A DNA stretch of 64,000 nt from Methylobacterium terrae (GCF_003173755.1 NZ_CP029553.1:4054001-4118000); one strand, 5' to 3'; shown: positions 10,276 to 20,740, numbered from the stretch's first letter. Numbers and translations are program-made. The notes: generated by a model not told the origin, from the letters alone.

Positions 10276-11010
10276 ATGATCGCGCTCGGCCTCGGTGTCC
10301 TGGTCCTCGTCGGCCTGTGGTGGCTCGGCCGCCACTACGCGAACGCGAATCCGTCGGTCATCGCGCGGATGGTCCGTCAGGCGGGCGGGTGGCTCGCCCT
10401 CGCGGCGGCCGCCTTCCTGTTCCTGCGCGGGCGCTTCGACATGGCGGGCGCGCTCGGCCTCGGCGGCGCCTGGCTGCTGGGCTGGCGCCAGGGCTCCCCC
10501 CTCCCCTTCGGCCTCGGCCGGTACATGCCGTCGCGCCAGGGCGCGCCCTCGCAGGGCGCCGTCTCGCGGGTGCGCTCGGCGATGCTGGAGATGGAACTCG
10601 ACCATGCCAGCGGCGCGATGCGCGGCACGGTCCTGGCCGGCCCCCTCGCCGGCCAGGGGCTCGACGGCCTGGCGCTGCCGGCCCTCGTCGCGCTCCTGTC
10701 GGAGTGCCGCGCGGGCGACCCCGACGGCGCCCGCCTGCTAGAGGCTTATCTGGACCGCCGGTTTGCCGGATGGCGCGTAGACGCTCAAGGAGATCGCGAC
10801 CCGCGGCCGGGCGGTGCGGCGCAGCCAGGGCCGATGACGGAGGAGGAGGCCTATCAGATCCTGGGGCTTCAGCGCGGGGCGGCCCTCGAGGAGGTGCGCC
10901 GGGCGCACCGGACCCTCATGAAACGGCTTCACCCGGACCAGGGCGGGTCCGACTACCTGGCGGCCCGCGTCAACGCGGCCAAGGACTTTCTTCTCAACCG
11001 ACATCGCTGA
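10276..11010 (+). CDS. Membrane-anchored J-domain (DnaJ-like) protein
   Basis: A 244-residue protein with two hydrophobic N-terminal segments (about residues 2-18 and 35-50, then a glycine-rich turn), a middle region, and a C-terminal J domain (about 190-244). The J domain is EEEAYQILGLQRGAALEEV ... HRTLMKRLHPDQGGSDYLAARVNAAKDFLL, and contains the HPD tripeptide needed to stimulate DnaK ATPase. The layout is like TIM14/DjlA-type membrane co-chaperones, presumably recruiting DnaK to the inner membrane. It starts 55 nt after the VWA gene on the same strand and is convergent with the D,D-carboxypeptidase gene. Confidence 0.85.
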   Translation: MIALGLGVLVLVGLWWLGRHYANANPSVIARMVRQAGGWLALAAAAFLFLRGRFDMAGALGLGGAWLLGWRQGSPLPFGLGRYMPSRQGAPSQGAVSRVRSAMLEMELDHASGAMRGTVLAGPLAGQGLDGLALPALVALLSECRAGDPDGARLLEAYLDRRFAGWRVDAQGDRDPRPGGAAQPGPMTEEEAYQILGLQRGAALEEVRRAHRTLMKRLHPDQGGSDYLAARVNAAKDFLLNRHR

Positions 11011-11130
11011 TACTCCACGCGCGTGTCGACGAAGCCGCGGCAGGGACGCGCCGCGGCGGGGATGTCGTGAACTGTTCCGTGTCGGCCGGACGCAGCGGCG
11101 CGCACTGACGCGTCGGGATGCAGCGCATCC

Positions 11131-11178
11131 CCCCTGCCCCGGCGATTCCGGGCAAGCCGGGGATCGCCGGGGCAGGGG
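11131..11178. terminator. Bidirectional terminator-like inverted repeat
   Basis: Arms CCCCTGCCCCGGCGATTCC and GGGGATCGCCGGGGCAGGGG pair over nearly 19 bp around a short loop. They sit between the convergent J-domain and carboxypeptidase genes. The T-tracts are weak (AAA on one side), so termination in both directions is an inference from position and stem strength. Confidence 0.6.
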
Positions 11179-11184
11179 AAAGTG

Positions 11185-12669
11185 CTAGCTCCGCGTCGCG
11201 AAGCAGGTGAAGCCGTTGCGCTTGAGCGCGCGGCAGGCGTCCTGCGCGGCCTCGGCCTCGGAGAAGCCGGAGAAGCGGGCGCGGAAGAGCGTGGTGCCGC
11301 CATGGGTCACCCGCTCGGTGAAGGGGGCGGCCTTGGAGAGCGCCCCGCCGCCGCGCTGGCGGGCATCGGCGAGCATCGACTTGGCCTTGCCCTCGTCGTC
11401 CATGGCGCCGAGCTGGATCACCCAGGGCGTCACCGTGACGGGCTTCGGTGCAGGCGCCGCGGCCTCGCGCGGGGCGGGCGCCCTCGCCTCGCCGGGCTCG
11501 GAGGCCGGCAGGCGCGAGGCGTACTTCGCCCCGGCCGCCGGGAAGGCCGCCGTCGCGGCGGGGGCGTAGGCCTGGGCGCTCGCCGGCACCGCGCCGGGGG
11601 CGCCCGCGCGCCACTTCGGCGAGGATTGCGGCGTGGCGCCGCCGCGCGGCGCGATGTCGAGGGGCTGGCCGGTGGAGTTCGTGGTCTCGACCGCGTCGTC
11701 GTCGGCCGAGGCCACGAGGGTGCGGGTCGCGACCGGGCGCTCGGCGACGACCGCCGGGCGCGGCCGCTCCGCCACCTCGACCACCGGGGCGCTCGTGCGG
11801 GCGCCGGCATAGGCCACCGGCAGGTTGGCCTGGACGAGCTTGGCCATGATGTTGTCGCGGCTCGCCACCGACTTGCCGCCGAGCACCACGGCGACGATGT
11901 GGCGCCCGTCGGTGCGGGCCGAGGTCATCAGGTTGAAGCCCGAATCGCGGGTGTAGCCGGTCTTGATGCCGTCGACGCCCTCGACCCGGCCGAGCAGGTG
12001 GTTGTGGTTGCCGATCACCCGGCCCTTGAAGGCGAAGGAGCGGGTCTGGAAGTAGCGGTAGTAGCGCGGGAACCGGTCCTGCACCGCGCGGGCGAGGATC
12101 GTCAGGTCGCGGGCGGTGGTGATCTGGTCGGAATCCGGCAGGCCCGAGGCGTTGGCGTAGTGCGTGCGCGTCATGCCGAGCGCGTGGGCCTTGCGGGTCA
12201 TCATCTCGGCGAAGGCCGGCTCGGAGCCGGCGATGTTCTCGCCGATGGCGCAGGCGATGTCGTTGGCCGACTTGGTGACGAGCGCCTTGATCGCCTCCTC
12301 GACCGTCACGGTCGAGCCGGGGCGCACGCCGAGCTTCGAGGGCGGCTGGCGGGCGGCGTTGGCGGAGATCTGGAGCGGCGTGTCGAGGTCCATCTTGCCG
12401 CGCTCGAGCTGCTCGAACAGCAGGTAGAGCGTCATCACCTTGGTGATGGAGGCCGGGTGGCGCAGGGCATCCTCGTTGACCGCGTGCATCACGCGGCCGG
12501 TCTTGGCGTCGACCACCATCGCCGCGTAGGGCGGGTTGTAGCCACCGCCGCCGCCGTGATGGGCGCGCCGGCGCGCCTCGGCGGGCGAGGCGGTGAGCGC
12601 CGTCAGCACCGCCGCGGCGGCGAGCACGGCCGGCAGCGCGGGTCCCGATTGGCCGTGAACGCAACGCAT
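11185..12669 (-). CDS. D-alanyl-D-alanine carboxypeptidase (S11 PBP) with SPOR domain
   Basis: A 494-residue periplasmic penicillin-binding protein that trims the terminal D-Ala of peptidoglycan pentapeptides. A signal peptide ends at about TASPAEA (residues 27-32). The three active-site motifs are present: Ser74-I-T-Lys77, S134-A-N136 and K236-T-G. A long Ala/Pro-rich linker (about 310-410) leads to a C-terminal SPOR domain (PWVIQLGAMDDEGKAKSML ... FRARFSGFSEAEAAQDACRAL), which in other proteins binds denuded glycan at the septum. Start ATG 12669 is chosen because it gives a proper signal peptide; an upstream in-frame extension looks non-coding. It is divergent from the phasin gene. Confidence 0.93.
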   Translation of the reverse strand: MRCVHGQSGPALPAVLAAAAVLTALTASPAEARRRAHHGGGGGYNPPYAAMVVDAKTGRVMHAVNEDALRHPASITKVMTLYLLFEQLERGKMDLDTPLQISANAARQPPSKLGVRPGSTVTVEEAIKALVTKSANDIACAIGENIAGSEPAFAEMMTRKAHALGMTRTHYANASGLPDSDQITTARDLTILARAVQDRFPRYYRYFQTRSFAFKGRVIGNHNHLLGRVEGVDGIKTGYTRDSGFNLMTSARTDGRHIVAVVLGGKSVASRDNIMAKLVQANLPVAYAGARTSAPVVEVAERPRPAVVAERPVATRTLVASADDDAVETTNSTGQPLDIAPRGGATPQSSPKWRAGAPGAVPASAQAYAPAATAAFPAAGAKYASRLPASEPGEARAPAPREAAAPAPKPVTVTPWVIQLGAMDDEGKAKSMLADARQRGGGALSKAAPFTERVTHGGTTLFRARFSGFSEAEAAQDACRALKRNGFTCFATRS

Positions 12670-12842
12670 CACGCAACTACCCCGTTCTATCGAGAGGGGC
12701 GCCTGCGACAGGGGCGGCACCCCGGACCGCAGGCGCCCCGCGAGAACGGCGTGGCGCAGCGGCATCACTGTCAATCAGGCTAGGCAGGCGCGGTTACGCC
12801 CCGGTTAACTCGCGGAAAATTTCGACTCTCGAATTCGCGCGA

Positions 12843-12857
12843 TTGTGCGCCGCACAA
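12843..12857. promoter_or_regulatory. Upstream phasin operator (TGC-N3-GCA palindrome)
   Basis: TTGTGCG-C-CGCACAA is a perfect 7+7 inverted repeat around one base, just upstream of the -35 box of the phasin promoter. The TGC-N3-GCA core resembles the sites described for PhaR, the PHB-responsive repressor of alphaproteobacterial phasins. The regulator is inferred. Confidence 0.55.
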
Positions 12858-12863
12858 CGACTC

Positions 12864-12891
12864 TTGACGAATTTTGTGCGGTGCACATATT
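12864..12891 (+). promoter_or_regulatory. Phasin promoter
   Basis: TTGACG (12864-12869) and CATATT (12886-12891) are separated by 16 bp, with the downstream operator lying in the spacer. It reads toward the phasin, whose ATG is 90 nt further on. Confidence 0.55.
12874..12888. promoter_or_regulatory. Downstream phasin operator within promoter spacer
   Basis: TTGTGCG-G-TGCACAT repeats the upstream operator with two changes in the right half. Its centre is 31 bp from that of the first site, about three helical turns. Binding here would block RNA polymerase, as expected for a PHB-responsive repressor. Confidence 0.5.
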
Positions 12892-12980
12892 GCCGTTCGC
12901 GGGGCGCGACGCGCGGGTGCCCCGCACCGCTCCATCGCCGCGCGCAGAAGGGGGCGCCCGCCCGGGGCGCCACGCCAACC

Positions 12981-13463
12981 ATGAACCAGAACATCAGCCA
13001 GCAGGTCGAGAAGCAGGCCGAGGCGGCCCAGAAGTTCGGCAAGGACGGCATGGACGCGATGCTGCGCAGCTTCGGCACGCTGTCGAAGGCCAGCCAGGCG
13101 ATCGCCGTCGAGGCCACCGACTTCGCCAAGCAGTCCTTCGAGCACGGCACCGCCACCCTCGAGAAGCTCGCCGGCGTGCGCTCGCTCGACAAGGCGCTCG
13201 AGATCCAGGCCGAGTACGCGAAGACCTCCTTCGAGCGTCTCACCGCCCAGACCGCCAAGATGACCGAGCTCTACACGAACCTCGCCAAGGAGATGGCGAA
13301 GCCGTTCGAGGGCATCGTCGCCCAGGCCCAGCAGCAGGCCTCGAAGTTTCAGGACCAGGCCTTCAAGGCGCAGGGACGCGCCTTCGAGCAGGCCAAGGAC
13401 GGCCTGAACAAGGTCCAGGACGAGGCCGGCAAGGCCTTCGACGAGGCCAAGGACGCCGCGTAA
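12981..13463 (+). CDS. Phasin family protein (PHB granule coat)
   Basis: A 160-residue, almost entirely helical, amphipathic protein rich in Ala, Lys, Gln and Glu, with no signal peptide. It matches the phasin_2 type: MDAMLRSFGTLSKASQAIAVEATDFAKQSFEHG near the N-terminus and a repetitive C-terminus (FKAQGRAFEQAKDGLNKVQDEAGKAFDEAKDAA). Phasins coat polyhydroxybutyrate granules and control their size and number. Start ATG 12981 (MNQNISQQVEKQAEAAQKF) is supported by composition; the open frame extends upstream through the promoter. The promoter carries two matched palindromic operators, implying tight regulation. It is monocistronic, with a strong terminator. Confidence 0.9.
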   Translation: MNQNISQQVEKQAEAAQKFGKDGMDAMLRSFGTLSKASQAIAVEATDFAKQSFEHGTATLEKLAGVRSLDKALEIQAEYAKTSFERLTAQTAKMTELYTNLAKEMAKPFEGIVAQAQQQASKFQDQAFKAQGRAFEQAKDGLNKVQDEAGKAFDEAKDAA

Positions 13464-13473
13464 GGCGCGACCC

Positions 13474-13500
13474 GGAGGCGGCCCGGCCGGGCCGCCCTCC
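13474..13500 (+). terminator. First phasin downstream hairpin
   Basis: GGAGGCGGCCC and GGGCCGCCCTCC form a GC-rich stem almost without a loop, 11 nt after the phasin stop codon. The T-tract is poor (CCTTA). It probably acts with the second hairpin just downstream. Confidence 0.5.
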
Positions 13501-13517
13501 CCTTACGACCTGACGAT

Positions 13518-13559
13518 CGTCGCGACCGGCACGGATCCCCGTGCCGGTCGCGACGCGTT
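13518..13559 (+). terminator. Phasin intrinsic terminator
   Basis: A perfect 17-bp stem (CGTCGCGACCGGCACGG and its complement) with a 4-nt loop, followed by CGTTT. It lies about 55 nt after the phasin stop codon. The stem is strong and the T-tract short. Confidence 0.7.
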
Positions 13560-13624
13560 TCGGGGTCCCGTGCGGCCCCGCACGACAAGAGCGCGCAGCC
13601 GACTGGCGAAGCGCGGACTCGGCC

Positions 13625-13630
13625 TATAGA
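13625..13630 (+). promoter_or_regulatory. Possible -10 element for clpS-clpA
   Basis: TATAGA lies in a locally AT-richer patch 121 nt before the clpS ATG. A -35 match is poor (CTGGCG at 13603-13608), so this is only a candidate for the clpS-clpA promoter. Confidence 0.35.
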
Positions 13631-13750
13631 TTAGGCTCGGCACCGGCAGCCGACGTGATAGGCTGCCCTCCCGCGACGCGGTCCGGGCCCTTCGAGACGG
13701 GGGCCGGCACCGTTCGGCGCGGGCGCCAGAGCGAGGTCGGTACGATTCAG

Positions 13751-14134
13751 ATGGCTCAGGTCCCGAGGCAGGGAGAACCCTCCACCAGGCCGGTCGCGGC
13801 CAATCCCCGCGCACCCGGGAACGGTAACGGCGACGGTCGATCGGGAACCGCCGTGATCACGCGGACGAAGCCGCGCACCAAGCGTCCCAACCTCTACCGC
13901 GTGCTGCTGCTCAACGACGACTACACCCCGATGGAGTTCGTCGTCCACGTCGTCGAGCGCTTCTTCAACAAGTCGCGCGAGGACGCGACCCGCATCATGC
14001 TGCACGTCCACCAGAACGGCGTCGGCGAGTGCGGCATCTTCACCTACGAGGTCGCCGAGACCAAGGTGACGCAGGTCATGGACTTTGCGCGGAAACACCA
14101 ACATCCTCTGCAATGCGTCATGGAAAAGAAATAG
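13751..14134 (+). CDS. clpS: ATP-dependent Clp protease adaptor ClpS
   Basis: A 127-residue N-end-rule adaptor that binds substrates with N-terminal Leu, Phe, Tyr or Trp and delivers them to ClpAP. The core is intact: [29 protein letters not shown] holds the NDDYTPM binding-pocket signature, followed by [22 protein letters not shown] and the C-terminal HPLQCVMEK. The first 35 residues form a flexible Pro/Gly/Asn-rich tail, the part of ClpS that engages ClpA. Start ATG 13751 is the first giving ClpS-like sequence. clpA follows after 21 nt. Confidence 0.97.
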   Translation: MAQVPRQGEPSTRPVAANPRAPGNGNGDGRSGTAVITRTKPRTKRPNLYRVLLLNDDYTPMEFVVHVVERFFNKSREDATRIMLHVHQNGVGECGIFTYEVAETKVTQVMDFARKHQHPLQCVMEKK

Positions 14135-14155
14135 GCACCAGCAAAGAGGCCCGCT

Positions 14156-16633
<2,478 letters not shown>

Positions 16634-16638
16634 TCCCG

Positions 16639-16669
16639 CCGGGATCGAGGGCAGACCCCTCGATCCCGG
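16639..16669 (+). terminator. clpA downstream hairpin 1
   Basis: A perfect 13-bp stem, CCGGGATCGAGGG paired with CCCTCGATCCCGG around CAGAC, 5 nt after the clpA stop codon. It has no T-tract, so it may instead protect the mRNA 3' end. Confidence 0.55.
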
Positions 16670-16703
16670 CACGCCTCCCGTGTATGAGGCTCATCCGAGA
16701 CGC

Positions 16704-16746
16704 GCGCATCCCGGCGGGGGCCTCCTCCGCCGGGATGCGCATTTTG
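16704..16746 (+). terminator. clpA intrinsic terminator
   Basis: A 14-bp stem, GCGCATCCCGGCGG paired with CCGCCGGGATGCGC around a 9-nt loop, followed by ATTTTG. Position and T-tract fit a rho-independent terminator for clpS-clpA. Confidence 0.8.
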
Positions 16747-16837
16747 AGGCCCCGGCCGCTCCCCGAGCGGCCGCCGCGGGGCGTTTGGACACGCGAGGCC
16801 GTCCTGCCCCGCGCCAGAGGACGTGAAGAGGATCCCG

Positions 16838-17110
16838 ATGAGCGGAGATCTCAACGAGGGCCCCCTCGCCCCGGCCGCGACGGTGACCCCGCCCTCCCCG
16901 AAGGTGACCCGGCGCGAGAAGCGGCGCCAGCGCCGCCGCCGCCGCAAGATCGGCGAGGAGATCCTAGGGTGGATCCTGGTGCCGCTGATCCTGCTCGCCG
17001 GTTACTGGGCGATCAACGCGGGCTTCGCGTTCTTCGGGACCACGCCGAGCGTGGTGTTCGACCAGCTGAAGCAGGCGAAGACGGCGCTGGAGAAGCGGGA
17101 GGCGCGGTAG
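16838..17110 (+). CDS. Small basic single-pass membrane protein, unknown
   Basis: A 90-residue protein starting at ATG 16838, with AGAGGA six nucleotides upstream; an in-frame ATG five codons earlier is less well placed. It has a Pro-rich N-terminus and a very basic stretch at about 27-40 (RREKRRQRRRRRKIG). One membrane segment follows at about 46-68 (ILGWILVPLILLAGYWAINAGFAFF), then a short charged amphipathic C-terminal helix. The positive-inside rule puts the Arg-rich end in the cytoplasm. I recognise no family or neighbour that reveals its job. The Arg cluster could contact nucleic acid or phospholipid head groups, which is speculative. Confidence 0.75.
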   Translation: MSGDLNEGPLAPAATVTPPSPKVTRREKRRQRRRRRKIGEEILGWILVPLILLAGYWAINAGFAFFGTTPSVVFDQLKQAKTALEKREAR

Positions 17111-17209
17111 GGCGCGGTTCGGCCTGCTCCGGAGGCACTCCGACCCTCCGCGCCATCGAGGACAGCGTGCGGGCTTACTTGCCGTGACGGCGTCGACCCA
17201 CCCGGCGTC

Positions 17210-18034
17210 TCACCTCAACCCCGTCAGCACCGCCTCCCGCAAGGCCTGCGGCAGGGCCACCAGTTCGCCGTGGATCGGCTCGCGCCGGTTGTAGACCGGA
17301 ACACGGCCGTCGAGGCCGAGCACCGCGCCGCCGGCCTCGCGCAGGATCAGATCGGCCCCGGCGAGGTCCCAGTCGCGGGCATCCGAGGAGACCAGCCCGA
17401 CATCGACCAGCCCTTCCGCCACTCGCACGAGCCGTAACGCCAGCGACGGGATCCGCGGCAGACGCACCAGCGCGCCGGGCGTGCCGGCAAGCCCGCCCTG
17501 GCGCTCGAGCCGGTCGGCCATCGGCTTCGGCCCGGTGACCCGGGCGCCGGCCAGGTCCGCCTGGGCCGAGACCCGGATCGGCGCGCCGTCCTTCGTCGCC
17601 CCCTCCCCGGCCACGGCCTCGTAGAGCGTTCCGGTCACCGGCGCGGCGACGTGGCCGAGCACCGGCTCGCCATGGGCGAGGAGCGCCACGGCGATCGACC
17701 AGTCGGGATCGCCCGACAGGAAGGCGCGGGTGCCGTCGATCGGGTCGACGATCCAGACGAGGTCGTGGGAGAGGCGGACGGGATCGTCCCGGGTCTCCTC
17801 CGAGAGCCAGGCGGCGCCGGGGATCAGCTCGCTCAGGCGCACCTTCAGGAAGGCGTCCACCGTCACGTCGGCCTCCGTCACCGGCGAGCCGCCGGCCTTG
17901 CTCCAGACCCGGGCGCTGGTGCGCTCGCCCTGCCGGAAATACGGCAGCGCCAGGAGCGCCGCTTCGCGGATGATCGCCCGGACCTGGGGCAGGAGGTCCT
18001 CGGGCAGGATCGCGCGCACGTCGGACAGAGGCAT
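17210..18034 (-). CDS. cysQ: 3'(2'),5'-bisphosphate nucleotidase CysQ-type (inositol monophosphatase family)
   Basis: A 274-residue Mg2+-dependent phosphatase of the IMPase superfamily. Metal-ligand motifs are all visible: the KAGGSPVTEAD segment, the acidic LSEETRDD, the signature WIVDPIDGTRAF and WDLAGADLILREAGG near the C-terminus. The WSKAGGSPVTEADV form is typical of CysQ enzymes, which hydrolyse PAP/PAPS left from sulfate assimilation and sulfotransfer. Start ATG 18034 (MPLSDVRAILPEDLLPQ) was chosen; the frame runs 36 codons further upstream without family similarity. No sulfur-assimilation neighbour is present, so the CysQ rather than generic IMPase call is moderate. Confidence 0.85.
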   Translation of the reverse strand: MPLSDVRAILPEDLLPQVRAIIREAALLALPYFRQGERTSARVWSKAGGSPVTEADVTVDAFLKVRLSELIPGAAWLSEETRDDPVRLSHDLVWIVDPIDGTRAFLSGDPDWSIAVALLAHGEPVLGHVAAPVTGTLYEAVAGEGATKDGAPIRVSAQADLAGARVTGPKPMADRLERQGGLAGTPGALVRLPRIPSLALRLVRVAEGLVDVGLVSSDARDWDLAGADLILREAGGAVLGLDGRVPVYNRREPIHGELVALPQALREAVLTGLR

Positions 18035-18415
18035 GGTCGGCCGCCAAGGTTTCGAAAGGGGGGCGCCCGGCGGCCCCGCGGCGGGCACGGGTCGAGCACG
18101 GAGCAGGATCCCTCCGTTGTAGGCGCCCCCACCGGACGCCACAAGGACGCCCCAGCCCGGACACGCCGGCGGCGATGCCGCATTGTCTTAGCGAAGGGTT
18201 TCGCGACCGATACGCGGCATCATCTGGCGGTGAACGATAAATGAATCGGGTCGCAACAAGGATCCGTTGAGCATTCGAAGCATCTGGCCCACGCCAACCA
18301 TCGCTTAACGCTGCCTTTTAAGGCGTTCTGAGCGGGAGCGGGTCCAAAGTCGTGACAACAGCGGACGACACGACAGAGGTCGCCGCCTCACGCGGACAGG
18401 GCGTCGAGCAGATCC

Positions 18416-18949
18416 ATGGTCACCAGATTCCCCTCTTCGAACCGCCGGTCTTCGAGCAGCAACGCCGCCCGCCGCGACGTCGAGCTCCCGGTCATCCACC
18501 GCGGACCGGTCCAGGCCGAGCCGTCTGCCCTGCCGATCGTCGGCCGCCTGCCCGGCGCCAGCGCCGCCGGCAGCCTGGCCCTCTGCCTCGACGGCGACGC
18601 CAGCGACGCCGCCGGGGAGGACCGCTTCGCCGTGACGGTGCTCGACCGCAGCGGCGACCCGCTGATGCATCTCGGCACCTTCGGCGACGACGAGGTCGTG
18701 GCGGTGTGGCGGCGGCTGGGCGCCGAGACGGGCCTGCCCCTGGTGGTCATCCAGGAGGACGGCGCGGTCTCGCCGATGGGCCAGCAGCTCGGCCGGGTGA
18801 AGCTCGGCACCGTGCGCATCCGCCGCCGGCACGGCCTGCTGAACCACCGTCGGCCGCGCTTCCTCACCCGCCGCAAGACCGCCCGGCTGCCGCTGCGCCC
18901 CCTGGTCTACCGCGACGAGGCGCTGATGACCGACGGCGGCAGCCTCTGA
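18416..18949 (+). CDS. DUF6101-like conserved alphaproteobacterial protein
   Basis: A 177-residue cytosolic-looking protein without signal peptide or membrane segment. The first 20 residues are Ser/Arg-rich. The core begins VELPVIHRGPV and includes an ordered strand pattern (AGSLALCLDGDA, DRFAVTVLDRSGDPLMHLGTFGDDEVVAVWRRLGAETGLPLVV), then a very basic C-terminus (VRIRRRHGLLNHRRPRFLTRRKTARLPLRPL). I associate this pattern with the DUF6101 family of Rhizobiales, from memory and not checked. Function is unknown. It is divergent from cysQ and its stop is 4 nt from the convergent ubiA stop. The start could be slightly different, as no strong Shine-Dalgarno precedes ATG 18416. Confidence 0.7.
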   Translation: MVTRFPSSNRRSSSSNAARRDVELPVIHRGPVQAEPSALPIVGRLPGASAAGSLALCLDGDASDAAGEDRFAVTVLDRSGDPLMHLGTFGDDEVVAVWRRLGAETGLPLVVIQEDGAVSPMGQQLGRVKLGTVRIRRRHGLLNHRRPRFLTRRKTARLPLRPLVYRDEALMTDGGSL

Positions 18950-18953
18950 GGCG

Positions 18954-19913
18954 TTACATCAGCCCCTGCCAGATCGCGTCGAGGGCGAGGCCGCAGAACA
19001 GGATCAGCCCCGCGTCGCGGTTCGAGCGGAACAGCCGCAACGCCTCCGCGCCGTCGCGCGGATCGAGCCGCCCGACCTGCCAGGCGAGGTGGCCGGCAAA
19101 CAGCGCGAGCCCGGAAAGACCGATCGGCCCGGCCCCGGCCCCGGACAGCGCGAGGCCGATGAACAGCACGCAGGCCAGGAAGCAGCCCGCCACCGCGAGG
19201 CGGACCCGGGTGCCGAAGAAGCGGGCGGACGACTTGATGCCGGCGATCTCGTCGTCCTCGATGTCCTGCACCGCGTAGATGGTGTCGTAGCCGATGACCC
19301 ACGCGATGGCGCCGGCATAGAGCCAGTAGGCCGGGGCGTCGAGGCGGCCGATCAGGGCGACCCAGCCCATCAGGGCGCCCCACGCGAAGGCGAGGCCGAG
19401 CACGAGTTGCGGCACCGGCATCACCCGCTTCATGAACGGGTAGATGGCGACCGGCGCGAGCGAGGCGATGCCGACGAGGATCGCCGCCTTGTTGAACTGC
19501 AGCAGCACCGCGAGGCCGACGAGCGCCTGCAGCACCAGGAAGATCACGGCGTGGCGCACGCGTACGCGCCCGGAGGGCAGCGGCCGCAGGCGGGTGCGCT
19601 CGACGCGGGCGTCGAGGTCGCGGTCGGCGATGTCGTTGTAGGTCGAGCCCGCACCCCGCATCGCCACCGCGCCGATCAGGAACAGGGCGAGGTGCCACAG
19701 GCTCGGGCCCGGCCGGCCCACCGCGGTCGCTGCGAGCGCCGCCGACCACCAGCACGGCAGCAGCAGCAGCCACCAGCCGATCGGGCGCTCGATGCGGGCG
19801 AGGCGCAGGTAGGGCCGCACGGCCTCGGGGGCGTGCCGGTCGACCCAGTGTCCGGTGACCGCGTCGGCGACCGGACGGTCGGGGGCAGGCGTCATTTCGG
19901 GGGCAGGAGTCAT
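18954..19913 (-). CDS. ubiA: 4-hydroxybenzoate polyprenyltransferase
   Basis: A 319-residue integral membrane prenyltransferase that attaches the polyprenyl tail to 4-hydroxybenzoate in ubiquinone synthesis. Both Mg2+-pyrophosphate-binding aspartate motifs are present: NDIADRDLD in GAGSTYNDIADRDLDARVERT, and DTIYAVQDIEDDEIAGIKS. About eight to nine hydrophobic segments are visible, as expected. The first 30 residues (MTPAPEMTPAPDRPVADAV) are polar and poorly conserved, and a second Met at residue 7 is an alternative start. Nearby genes do not belong to the ubiquinone pathway. Confidence 0.95.
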   Translation of the reverse strand: MTPAPEMTPAPDRPVADAVTGHWVDRHAPEAVRPYLRLARIERPIGWWLLLLPCWWSAALAATAVGRPGPSLWHLALFLIGAVAMRGAGSTYNDIADRDLDARVERTRLRPLPSGRVRVRHAVIFLVLQALVGLAVLLQFNKAAILVGIASLAPVAIYPFMKRVMPVPQLVLGLAFAWGALMGWVALIGRLDAPAYWLYAGAIAWVIGYDTIYAVQDIEDDEIAGIKSSARFFGTRVRLAVAGCFLACVLFIGLALSGAGAGPIGLSGLALFAGHLAWQVGRLDPRDGAEALRLFRSNRDAGLILFCGLALDAIWQGLM

Positions 19914-19975
19914 TCCCGATTCATGCCCGCGTCATGCCCGGGCGCGGCGCGCCGGGTTCGTCAGCGGCGCCGCGC

Positions 19976-20452
19976 TCACAGGGCGCCCTGCGGCACCCGG
20001 AAGCTGCCGGTCAGGCCGGGCCCGCCGAGGAGACCGCCGCCACCGCCGCCCTGCTGCTGCTGCGCCGCCATGGCGCGGGCCTTCTTCTCCATCGCCACCT
20101 GCTGCGTCGCCGCCTGGCAGACCTTGGTGCGCAGGGTCGAGACCCGGCCGTGATCGGCCTTGAAGCCCTCGACGAAGGAATCCGGGATCGAGCACCAATC
20201 CTTGTTGGCGGTGATCCACTTCATGCCCTCGGTGCCGTTGGCCTGGAGCTTCGTGAACAGGGTGCAGGCGGCCGCCGCGGTGATCTTCGCCTTCTTGCCC
20301 TGCGAGGCGGCGTTCACCTTGGAGACGATGTCCTTGCGCTCGGTCAGGGTCTTCTGGATCGTCGAGCAATCGGCGCCCTGGGCCCGGGCCGCCCCGCCGA
20401 GGAGCGTCGCGCCGAGCAGGCTTCCGGCCAGCGCCGCCACGGTCACACGCAT
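19976..20452 (-). CDS. Secreted cysteine-containing protein, unknown
   Basis: A 158-residue protein starting at ATG 20452, with GGGAG nine nucleotides upstream; an ATG three codons earlier abuts the same GGGAG and is less likely. A clear signal peptide (MRVTVAALAGSLLGATLLGGAARAQ) precedes the mature chain. That chain has four cysteines (in ADCSTIQ, AACTLF, DWCSIPD and KVCQAAT) that could form two disulfides in the periplasm, and a low-complexity C-terminus (QQQQGGGGGGLLGG). It is helical in pattern. I do not recognise a named family. It lies downstream of no obvious partner and is divergent from rsmE. Confidence 0.75.
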   Translation of the reverse strand: MRVTVAALAGSLLGATLLGGAARAQGADCSTIQKTLTERKDIVSKVNAASQGKKAKITAAAACTLFTKLQANGTEGMKWITANKDWCSIPDSFVEGFKADHGRVSTLRTKVCQAATQQVAMEKKARAMAAQQQQGGGGGGLLGGPGLTGSFRVPQGAL

Positions 20453-20740
20453 GCCAGTCATCTCCCAAATCCCCCCAAAGCTCCGGCCCCGAAATCCCGG
20501 CCTCTCGCCGATCCGGCCGCATTCTCGGCGGCGCGCCCGGCATACGTAAGAATCCCTTGCCGCTCCCGGCCTCACACCGCTTTCTGCACAGGATTGTGGC
20601 GCCATCGTGCGGCGCGGGCCGCGGGGCGAGCGATCCGGCGCCGCTCGCCGGCCGTTGTTGCGCGGGCGCCACACGCGGCGAGCCCACGCCGCGGGGCGGA
20701 ACGATTGACATCCGGCCCCCGCCTCGGCGAGCACGGCGCC

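Noticed and set aside
18143..18415. A small gene or RNA in the cysQ-DUF6101 divergent region
   Set aside because: The stretch is AT-richer near 18220-18320 as expected for promoters, but I saw no convincing -35/-10 pair, stable RNA fold or well-started frame.
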